Position numbers and translations under genes: made by a program
Shown here: piece after piece, positions 23,817 through 27,836 of the stretch
How positions within the stretch are numbered: position 1 is the stretch's first letter
Layout of the letters: every line of letters begins with the position of its first letter
The notes under the pieces: generated by a model
What the model was told of the DNA's origin: nothing
What the model saw: the letters and a program-made list of their open reading frames with translations, nothing else
Database searches by the model: none
IMG/VR virus record: IMGVR_UViG_3300009285_007606
Location: 1 to 27,836 of that record
Strand: one strand, 5' to 3'
DNA length: 27,836 bases
DNA from: a virus

Positions 23817-24298
23817 TAGACTATCTCGTCCTTTACTTCCCAATACCTATCAAAGGGATTTGGGAGCATAAATTCAGTAATCGCATAAAACCTAACGTCG
23901 GGGTGGTCAAAAAACTCATATTTACCGTGAATTATGTCAATCTTGACCGGCACGCCGTTGCTAAGAAAATGAATAGTGTCTTGTGAAACGGTTGGGTTGT
24001 AGACTAAACTTTTGAAGATGCTCAAACAAGCTTTGGTGAGGTATCTTTCCTGTACACCAATATGCACAAATTCCTCGCTAAAGCTGGGCAGTTCGTGACT
24101 CATTACCTGTCTGGCTGTGTTGCCCAGCAATACAAAGGTTATCATTGAACGCTCCAATACATCCTGCGCGTACATTAGCGCATCGTGGAGTTGTTGATGA
24201 GTAAACTTTAGTTCCAAAACCGAGTTGTCGATGGTACTAACCTTTTCGGCCGGTATGTCAATAAAGATTTGGTTGGTTTCAGACTGCTTCATAATCAT
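23816..24298 (-). CDS. Nucleotidyltransferase-like protein
   Basis: A 160-residue protein with the strand-helix pattern of small nucleotidyltransferase-fold proteins: FVLLGNTARQVM at 55-66 (the LG motif), VHIGVQERYLT at 78-88, VPVKIDIIHGKYEFF at 116-130 and a conserved-looking end FMLPNPFDRYW (143-153). The classic paired-Asp GSxxxxxD motif is not clear, so it may be inactive or act on an unusual substrate. It overlaps the large terminase by 20 nt and the membrane-protein gene by three bases. Possible roles are nucleotidylation of a host factor or a packaging accessory; neither is shown. Confidence 0.7.
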   Translation of the reverse strand: MIMKQSETNQIFIDIPAEKVSTIDNSVLELKFTHQQLHDALMYAQDVLERSMITFVLLGNTARQVMSHELPSFSEEFVHIGVQERYLTKACLSIFKSLVYNPTVSQDTIHFLSNGVPVKIDIIHGKYEFFDHPDVRFYAITEFMLPNPFDRYWEVKDEIV

Positions 24299-25625
24299 TC
24301 TCTGACCCTGACAGATCGTATCCTTTGAGCTGGCGCAGGTATTCCTGTCTTAACGGCGATGGCTTCTGCGCCACTACAAACTTGGGCACTTCTCTCAATT
24401 CCCATACGGCAAGCGCATGCGCCATAACTACATCGTCATTATAACCCTCTCTGGCATTATATCGTATTTTTCCCGTTAAAGTAATCTCATAACTATAGTT
24501 ATCGAACTCCAGCAGGGTTTCTGGTGTGCTTATCATCGAGAACTTTCTTTGCTCAATCCATATTGATAGTTTCTCAACTAACTCCCTCTTTGTGATTTCG
24601 GTTATCTTAAAGGGTAAAACAGGAACATTATCTCTTATTAGGTCGTCAGCTATAGGATCACCAACTCCTGTAGCATCAACCACAACTAAAGCGTTGTTAT
24701 AGTATTTTGATATTGCCCTGATCTTCTTTTTAACAAACGGCCACTCAATAGTATTAAACCTATCTTGATATACCTGCTGATTGGTTTTCCTATCATAAAC
24801 TACTAGGACCGTGTAATCCTGCACTTTCGCCAAATCCGCACCGACCACATAGATATGGTCTAATAACGGCTTTTGGGGTGTGGCGGTAATTATATCGCGA
24901 ACACCTCTGAAAATGGCTCCCTCGCCCTCCAAAAACTCGCATTCGTATTCCTGATTATAGAAAGCCAGCGAGTGCGCGGTACGCCTAGAATTTTCTAATT
25001 GTTGTGCGGCCAGAACACCAGATTGTGACGCTTTTAGAAGCCACGCTCCCCACTCTGTCTCATTACCAGCATTAGCTAAGTTATACAGATCATATAGCTT
25101 TTGCCTACCTTTTGGAGTACCCAGAAACCAGGCCCAACCCCCATTAGCTCTAACTATAGGTTCAAGCGTTGGCCACACCTCTGTTTTCATCTCATCGTAC
25201 TCATCAAGTACAAAACCGAGTGGCCCAGCACCTCGCAACCTGGCAGGGTTGTCTGCGCCTTTAAGCTGAAGGTACGCGCCGTTTTTGAAATACACCACAA
25301 GCTCCGCCTCATTCCTCTTAGCAACTAGTTCCTCAGGGATGATGGAGAAAAGCATTTGTGGATCGCGCCAGACTGCATCTTTCGCTTCTGAATATGTAGG
25401 AAAAACATGCCAATAAGGGCCGGGGCGAATATGCGCCTGCTTAACAAGCTCATTTATCGCTGTTGTTGTCTTTCTCGCCCTCCTGTGCCATATCAACACC
25501 TTGAATCTCTTCGAACTTCGGAACAACACCTCCTGTTGCCACAGGTGCATCCCCTGTGGATTTGGGAACACTATTGGGGAGGAATCCAATTCCAGCGAGG
25601 ATTTGTAGCTTAATTGGCTGCCCAC
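24279..25625 (-). CDS. terL: Terminase large subunit
   Basis: A 448-residue packaging ATPase and nuclease. WHRRARKTT at 46-54 is the Walker A region; the usual Gly before Lys is Arg here (R51). Walker B is LGFVLDEYDEM (136-146, D141 E142) and coupling motif WAWFLGTPKG follows (164-173). The RNase H-like nuclease shows D264 (VGADLAK), D317 (VVVDATG) and D397/D398 (YNDDVVMAHAL). The GTG at 25625 is supported by GGAGGTGA nine bases upstream, which makes it overlap the small subunit by 176 nt. An ATG at 25550 has no ribosome site. The N-terminal QEVLFRSSKRFKVLIW is terminase-like, so part of the overlap must be dual-coding. Confidence 0.93.
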   Translation of the reverse strand: MGSQLSYKSSLELDSSPIVFPNPQGMHLWQQEVLFRSSKRFKVLIWHRRARKTTTAINELVKQAHIRPGPYWHVFPTYSEAKDAVWRDPQMLFSIIPEELVAKRNEAELVVYFKNGAYLQLKGADNPARLRGAGPLGFVLDEYDEMKTEVWPTLEPIVRANGGWAWFLGTPKGRQKLYDLYNLANAGNETEWGAWLLKASQSGVLAAQQLENSRRTAHSLAFYNQEYECEFLEGEGAIFRGVRDIITATPQKPLLDHIYVVGADLAKVQDYTVLVVYDRKTNQQVYQDRFNTIEWPFVKKKIRAISKYYNNALVVVDATGVGDPIADDLIRDNVPVLPFKITEITKRELVEKLSIWIEQRKFSMISTPETLLEFDNYSYEITLTGKIRYNAREGYNDDVVMAHALAVWELREVPKFVVAQKPSPLRQEYLRQLKGYDLSGSENDYEAV

Positions 25626-26001
25626 CTTTACCCGTCACCTCCAATCTATTAATCACCGGTATTTTATCCTTTACCTCCAGGGCTGTCCTGACATACTTAT
25701 GTCTTGAGGAATAGTCGGGTGATTTAATAACGTCATTACCCCTAATAAGATACCTATACGCGCTGGTTCCATCCTCCAGTAACTCCGCAAGCTTCTCGTC
25801 GGTAAGCCCAGCATCGTCGAGTAATTGACTCATAGTCTTTTGAATCTTTGCAGTTCTAAGTAATTTTGAGGCGGAGGACGCGGCCGCAGATCGAATGTTA
25901 ACGGCTGGATAGGCTTTCAAATACGCCTCGGTTGCATTTCCCGTTTTCAAATATTCATCAACAAAGAGTCTTTGTGAGGGTTTTAGTGGGTCTTTTTCCA
26001 T
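25450..26001 (-). CDS. terS: Terminase small subunit
   Basis: A 183-residue protein resembling Terminase_2: LKPSQRLFVDEYLKTGNATE, then AYLKAYPA and a helix-turn-helix-like segment (SAAASSASKLLRTAKIQKTM) for packaging-site recognition, a central oligomerisation helix (DEKLAELLEDG) and a low-complexity acidic end. The ATG at 26001 is preferred; a GTG two codons earlier is the alternative. No ribosome site is seen, and a TGATATAGT box ends eight bases before the ATG, so the mRNA may be leaderless. The final 58 codons overlap the large-subunit gene in another frame. Confidence 0.88.
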   Translation of the reverse strand: MEKDPLKPSQRLFVDEYLKTGNATEAYLKAYPAVNIRSAAASSASKLLRTAKIQKTMSQLLDDAGLTDEKLAELLEDGTSAYRYLIRGNDVIKSPDYSSRHKYVRTALEVKDKIPVINRLEVTGKGGQPIKLQILAGIGFLPNSVPKSTGDAPVATGGVVPKFEEIQGVDMAQEGEKDNNSDK

Positions 26002-26009
26002 TACCACAG

Positions 26010-26018
26010 ACTATATCA
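26010..26018 (-). promoter_or_regulatory. Extended -10 box TGATATAGT before terS
   Basis: TATAGT at 26015-26010 preceded by TGA. The box ends eight bases before the ATG at 26001, so transcription would begin within a base or two of the start codon. A poor -35 (TTTATA) lies 17 bases upstream. Confidence 0.5.
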
Positions 26019-26163
26019 CACTACGGTTAACCTATAAAACGAGTACAGCCGTTACTCTTCAGACGAGGCAGGCAAGGGCGCTGCCCATTACCGTGTTTAG
26101 GGGATGTGATCATACCAAGTTCCCATCCGCACTAAAAACCTATACCTTGCCCGCCACATTAGA

Positions 26164-26172
26164 ATTATATCA
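26164..26172 (-). promoter_or_regulatory. Extended -10 box TGATATAAT, terminase leader
   Basis: TATAAT at 26169-26164 with TGA ahead; no -35. Start is expected near 26157, giving a leader of about 155 nt before terS. An ATG lies four bases after the box and opens 20 codons. Confidence 0.5.
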
Positions 26173-26183
26173 CCAAAACAGGC

Positions 26184-26216
26184 TGGGCGGCCATACCTAA
26201 AAAGGGGGGCCGCCCA
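26184..26216 (-). other. 9-bp GC-rich hairpin
   Basis: TGGGCGGCC (26184-26192) and GGCCGCCCA (26208-26216) pair perfectly around 15 nt. On the minus strand it is followed by GCCTGTTTTGG, so it might end a transcript weakly; it lies just upstream of the 26164 promoter. Confidence 0.45.
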
Positions 26217-26302
26217 TCACTGCCTCTGGATTAGGTTCGTGAAAATACCAACCCAAACCGAGGACATTCTAACATGGAATAATAAGTGGACGATATTTCT
26301 GT

Positions 26303-26340
26303 AGTGATTTAAGTGATTTTTTAGTGAGTTATTTGTGAAG
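26303..26340. repeat. Iteron-like AGTGATTT direct repeats
   Basis: AGTGATTT at 26303-26310 and 26312-26319, AGTGAGTT at 26323-26330 and TGTGAAG at 26334-26340, spaced 9-11 bases in an AT-rich tract. Helically phased direct repeats of this kind bind replication initiators or terminases; here the role is inferred only. Confidence 0.4.
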
Positions 26341-26406
26341 AGACATTAAGCGCATCGGAGTTTATAACCAACGTTCTTTTTGGTAATAATCATTGCTTCA
26401 ATGTCT
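26341..26406 (-). other. Long bulged hairpin
   Basis: AGACATTAAGC (26341-26351) pairs with GCTT-c-AATGTCT (26395-26406), 11 bp with one bulge. Inside, TTAT-a-ACCAA (26362-26371) pairs with TTGGT-a-ATAA (26380-26389). A 50-codon frame (26346-26498) crosses it but lacks a ribosome site. Confidence 0.45.
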
Positions 26407-26417
26407 TTAATGGAAAC

Positions 26418-26449
26418 AAAAAAGGTCAAAAACCCGAAAGCCCTTGACC
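26418..26449 (-). terminator. Rho-independent terminator, minus strand
   Basis: On the minus strand GGTCAA, a 14-nt loop and TTGACC are followed by TTTTTTG. It lies 65 nt beyond a stronger terminator and separates the structured-RNA region from the terminase leader. Confidence 0.55.
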
Positions 26450-26514
26450 AATTTTGCGAGACCTTGTATTGTGGTCTACATAAACAACAACACTTCATAT
26501 AATACCGCAATTAA

Positions 26515-26550
26515 AAAAGAACCGCAAGCCAAAAGGCAAGCGGTTCTTTT
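26515..26550 (-). terminator. Strong bidirectional rho-independent terminator
   Basis: AAAAGAACCGC-aa-GCC pairs with GGC-aa-GCGGTTCTTTT around an AAAA loop, 14 bp in all. T-runs flank it on both strands, so it can stop transcription either way. It ends the candidate structured RNA on the minus strand. Confidence 0.85.
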
Positions 26551-26658
26551 TCCTTGTGGTTTATCTTTTCTTTCCCTTGCCCGACCGGAGTTCAAATTGT
26601 GGGGGTCGGTTCACAGAAAAGCCCACAAGCTACACTCGCTTTACAACCCGAATGTAGT

Positions 26659-26697
26659 AAAAAGGAACGGGGCACTCACGTACACCAAGTCCGTTCC
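26659..26697 (-). terminator. Promoter-proximal terminator-like hairpin
   Basis: Minus strand GGAACGG, 20-nt loop, CCGTTCC, then TTTTT. It lies only about 10 nt after the start expected from the 26708-26737 promoter, so it could attenuate that promoter or be a stem of the larger RNA. Confidence 0.45.
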
Positions 26698-26698
26698 C

Positions 26699-26737
26699 CT
26701 CTGCTAGATTATAGCAGAGCTGAAGGGGGTACTGCAA
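26699..26737 (-). promoter_or_regulatory. Promoter TTGCAG-18-TATAAT with palindromic operator
   Basis: TTGCAG at 26737-26732 and TATAAT at 26713-26708 on the minus strand. An 8-bp perfect inverted repeat, CTCTGCTA and TAGCAGAG with a 5-bp centre (26699-26719), is centred on the -10 box, the layout of a repressor operator. Confidence 0.5.
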
Positions 26738-27015
26738 CGATTCGGAGATAAAACCGGAAAAAGTCGCCAAGAATTAAAGTACATGGATACGGAGTACTAG
26801 CCTTCTTTGTCCCCGAATAACTATTTAGCGGAACGAATTGAAGTTTTAAGCTACTCGTCGAGTACTCTGAACGGTCGTGATCCAAAAGGATTATGTTTTT
26901 AGAGCGGGTGCGGTGTCCGGAAAACCTTGTTGAAAGGGGTTCTTTGTCATGGACCTGCCCATACCGCACCCGCCTCTGGAAACACGCGCAAACACACACG
27001 TGTCCCATCGAAACC

Positions 27016-27024
27016 ATTATATCA
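27016..27024 (-). promoter_or_regulatory. Extended -10 box TGATATAAT
   Basis: TATAAT at 27021-27016; its TGA is the stop codon of the zinc-ribbon gene, as at 13121. Start is expected near 27009, at the first hairpin of the candidate RNA. An ATG lies seven bases after the box. Confidence 0.55.
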
Positions 27025-27162
27025 CTCCCTCCTCTTTCTGCACACAGGTACTCGCATATCCCACCCACAACTAGGACACCTGTAAAAACGTGTGGGGTGG
27101 ATGTGCACCATACATCTTGGGCAGTTCTTGGTTGGCTTTCTTCCTTTTTTGCCGGCGGCCAT
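27022..27162 (-). CDS. 46-residue zinc-ribbon protein
   Basis: A small gene missed by length cut-offs. The protein is basic, MAAGKKGRKPTKNC..., with two CxxC knuckles: C14-C17 (NCPRCM) and C29-C32 (RCPSCGWDM), 11 residues apart, giving a four-Cys zinc ribbon, and a basic tail ending CRKRRE. Proteins of this shape bind nucleic acid or RNA polymerase; a transcription regulator of the late genes is possible but unproven. GGAAAGGA lies nine bases upstream of the ATG, and an extended -10 box sits at 27212. The TGA is shared with the next promoter. Confidence 0.8.
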   Translation of the reverse strand: MAAGKKGRKPTKNCPRCMVHIHPTRFYRCPSCGWDMRVPVCRKRRE

Positions 27163-27191
27163 GCTATATGTCCTTTCCCGTGCCGTTATTT

Positions 27192-27220
27192 TTGTTGCTC
27201 AACAAGGTGGAAGTATATCA
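27192..27220 (-). promoter_or_regulatory. Extended -10 box TGATATACT with palindrome at start
   Basis: TATACT at 27217-27212 preceded by TGA. TTGTTG-ct-CAACAA (27192-27205), a perfect palindrome, covers the expected start near 27205 and could be an operator or a 5' hairpin for the zinc-ribbon mRNA. Confidence 0.45.
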
Positions 27221-27231
27221 CGGCCACCGCC

Positions 27232-27387
27232 TCACGGGGTTAGTGAACTCTGCTGTAGATACTTTTCATAAGGCGATAGCGTATGCTCAAGTTTGTAATT
27301 TCGCAAGATAATGAAAATATAAATCACCGCCGCAATTCCCAGCATTGTTACTAGAATTTTCACGGCGGCAAGTATTTTTCGCGTCAT
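27232..27387 (-). CDS. 51-residue single-helix membrane protein
   Basis: A small gene not in long-ORF lists. The protein starts MTRKILAAVKILVTMLG, one transmembrane helix spanning about residues 5-28, followed by a polar tail (RNYKLEHTLSPYEKYLQQ). I do not recognise the family. The ATG lies exactly six bases after a TGATATTAT box, so the mRNA is probably leaderless; no ribosome site precedes it. It is the first leftward gene from the divergent control region, so it may be expressed early or constitutively. A role in superinfection exclusion is possible, from size and topology only. Confidence 0.7.
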   Translation of the reverse strand: MTRKILAAVKILVTMLGIAAVIYIFIILRNYKLEHTLSPYEKYLQQSSLTP

Positions 27388-27393
27388 GTCAAC

Positions 27394-27402
27394 ATAATAT
27401 CA
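27394..27402 (-). promoter_or_regulatory. Extended -10 box TGATATTAT, leaderless geometry
   Basis: TATTAT at 27399-27394 with TGA ahead, six bases before the ATG at 27387; predicted start on the A of the ATG. It is divergent from the plus-strand promoter 38 bp away. Confidence 0.5.
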
Positions 27403-27439
27403 TAACAACTACAGCACGTACACACAGACGGTGGGGGTA

Positions 27440-27468
27440 TTGACAACACACATCGCGCGGTGTACACT
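27440..27468 (+). promoter_or_regulatory. Rightward promoter TTGACA-17-TACACT
   Basis: Consensus TTGACA at 27440-27445 and TACACT at 27463-27468 with 17-nt spacing. Start is expected near 27475, about 22 nt before the first plus-strand gene. It is probably the early promoter, read by host sigma70-type polymerase. Confidence 0.75.
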
Positions 27469-27496
27469 GGTTATGGTTGGAAGGTGGTGATGGCAA

Positions 27497-27727
27497 ATGC
27501 CTGAGGGTTTGCAAAAACTAATAACTAGCTACGAATATAGCTTGCTCTTTCCGGGATTATACTGGGACAGAGTGGATGCAAAAAAAGTTGGTGACATATT
27601 AACATGGCAGGAAGAGTATAACGACAACACCTATTCTTTGAGAGATTTATTCAAGATGGGCGGGAGACAAGTATCGGAGTTGTGGAGTAGTATGGCTCGC
27701 ACAATAAACGATCCATCCGTATTATAG
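27497..27727 (+). CDS. Early protein of unknown function
   Basis: A 76-residue soluble protein, first gene of the rightward unit. It is rich in Tyr, Trp, Leu and Asp (YEYSLLFPGLYWDRVDAKKV, GDILTWQEEYNDNTYSL) with a basic helical C-terminal half (KMGGRQVSELWSSMARTI) that might bind DNA. I do not recognise it. GGAAGGTGGTG lies 7-8 bases upstream. Between that site and the start, an ATG opens a four-codon frame (27490-27504) that overlaps the real start, possibly to tune initiation. Confidence 0.75.
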   Translation: MPEGLQKLITSYEYSLLFPGLYWDRVDAKKVGDILTWQEEYNDNTYSLRDLFKMGGRQVSELWSSMARTINDPSVL

Positions 27728-27795
27728 TTAACTTTAGTTTCTGGACAGGAAAAGCACTCATGAATCACAGGCCAAGCGCCGGAGGAGGTGAGACC

Positions 27796-27836
27796 ATGAC
27801 CAACATTCGTTTCTTCGACGAGCCGAGAGGCACGCC
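27796..27836 (+). CDS. Start of second rightward gene, truncated by window edge
   Basis: The ATG at 27796 follows GGAGGAGGTGA with ideal spacing, and 13 codons are visible (MTNIRFFDEPRGT) before the window ends. An in-frame ATG at 27760 lacks a ribosome site. It is too short to assign. It lies 68 bases after the previous stop and is probably co-transcribed from the 27440 promoter. Confidence 0.7.
   Translation, partial: MTNIRFFDEPRGT

Larger units (their letters stand above)
26002..26417. other. Non-coding stretch upstream of the terminase genes
   Basis: About 400 nt without a convincing gene. It holds two extended -10 boxes, a 9-bp GC-rich hairpin, GTGAT iteron-like repeats and a long bulged hairpin (all listed separately). 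A 20-codon minus frame at 26097-26159 follows one promoter and could be a leader peptide, but has no other support. The position beside terS makes packaging-site or replication-origin function plausible. Confidence 0.5.
26511..27009 (-). ncRNA. Candidate large structured RNA
   Basis: About 500 nt bounded by a TGATATAAT promoter (start near 27009) and a strong terminator. Minus-strand hairpins in order: 26978-27005; an 11-bp stem 26904-26914 with 26963-26973, with inner pairs GTCC/GGAC; 26880-26891; 26852-26864; 26778-26798; 26733-26767; 26699-26719; 26664-26697; 26630-26657; a possible H-type pseudoknot (26581-26586 with 26604-26609, 26597-26603 with 26622-26628). The 26630-26657 stem has a G-U pair only as minus-strand RNA. 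A second promoter inside could yield a ~190-nt form. A 99-codon frame crosses it but is unconvincing. It might instead be an origin or packaging region. Confidence 0.4.

Noticed and set aside
26346-26498. 50-codon minus-strand frame ending in a plausible KNVGYKLRC segment
   Set aside because: No ribosome site, a Cys-rich odd N-terminus, and a terminator hairpin inside it. Its C-terminal half looks protein-like, so it is worth a homology check, but I cannot support it.
26709-27068. 119-codon minus-strand frame (99 codons from the ATG at 27008)
   Set aside because: It starts at leaderless spacing after TGATATAAT, but its composition is unlike a natural protein, it crosses the perfect 11-bp inverted repeat and several hairpins, and its upstream part overlaps the better-supported zinc ribbon in another frame. 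Structured RNA explains it better.
26444-27311. Three plus-strand frames between 26444 and 27311
   Set aside because: They are antisense to the zinc ribbon, the membrane peptide or the structured region, lack ribosome sites and have no recognisable pattern.
1-27836. CRISPR array, integrase with attachment site, or diversity-generating retroelement
   Set aside because: I saw no regularly spaced repeats with unique spacers, no recombinase and no reverse transcriptase or template/variable repeat pair. The 60-nt repeats at 9536-10360 are coding.

Overview
The window looks like the late half of a tailed double-stranded DNA phage genome (Caudoviricetes). The parts list is podovirus-like: terminase, portal, scaffold, capsid, a short-tail adaptor, a nozzle-like protein and candidate ejection proteins, with no long tape-measure gene and no tail-tube or sheath genes. 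Almost everything from about 27390 down to 277 is read on the minus strand with tiny gaps or 1-28 nt overlaps. A divergent plus-strand (early-type) operon starts near 27440 and leaves the right edge, and a plus-strand membrane-protein gene enters from the left edge and collides with the end of the late operon. This fits a circular or circularly permuted map with two diverging arms. The host cannot be named from the sequence. Strong Shine-Dalgarno sites (GGAGGTGA, AGGAGG) and consensus sigma70-type promoters show a normal bacterial host, and the Amidase_2 endolysin implies peptidoglycan.

Region by region along late transcription (right to left): 27387-27022 has two tiny genes, a one-helix membrane peptide and a zinc ribbon. 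27021-26002 is about 1 kb without convincing genes but packed with hairpins, a possible pseudoknot, promoters and terminators; it may encode a large structured RNA and hold origin or packaging signals. 26001-21442 holds small and large terminase (overlapping by 176 nt), a nucleotidyltransferase-like protein, a one-helix membrane protein, the portal and a 44-residue protein not in a long-ORF list. 21438-21343 is a promoter followed by a terminator-like hairpin, then scaffold and major capsid. 19286-19149 contains a long hairpin and a tRNA-like element. Two small probable head genes follow.

18044-13121 is a sugar and methyl-modification cassette (FkbM-type methyltransferase, GT8-like and GT4 glycosyltransferases, then a class I methyltransferase and a GT-A glycosyltransferase). 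Two small beta-rich virion-like proteins sit inside it. It has its own strong promoter and a leader RNA that can fold in two exclusive ways around the first start codon. 13108-2420 is the tail and virion module: two proteins sharing a paralogous domain (one with about fourteen 20-residue repeats), the adaptor, a nozzle-like protein, a fibre and two helix-rich candidate ejection proteins. 2270-277 is the lysis cassette (two small membrane proteins, amidase endolysin, holin-like protein) behind a near-consensus promoter.

A recurring signal is an extended -10 box, TGATATnnT, found six times on the minus strand, always in intergenic or start-proximal positions and several times 6-8 nt before a start codon. 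This suggests leaderless or near-leaderless late transcripts. All functional calls rest on reading motifs and gene order by eye; no database search was run.
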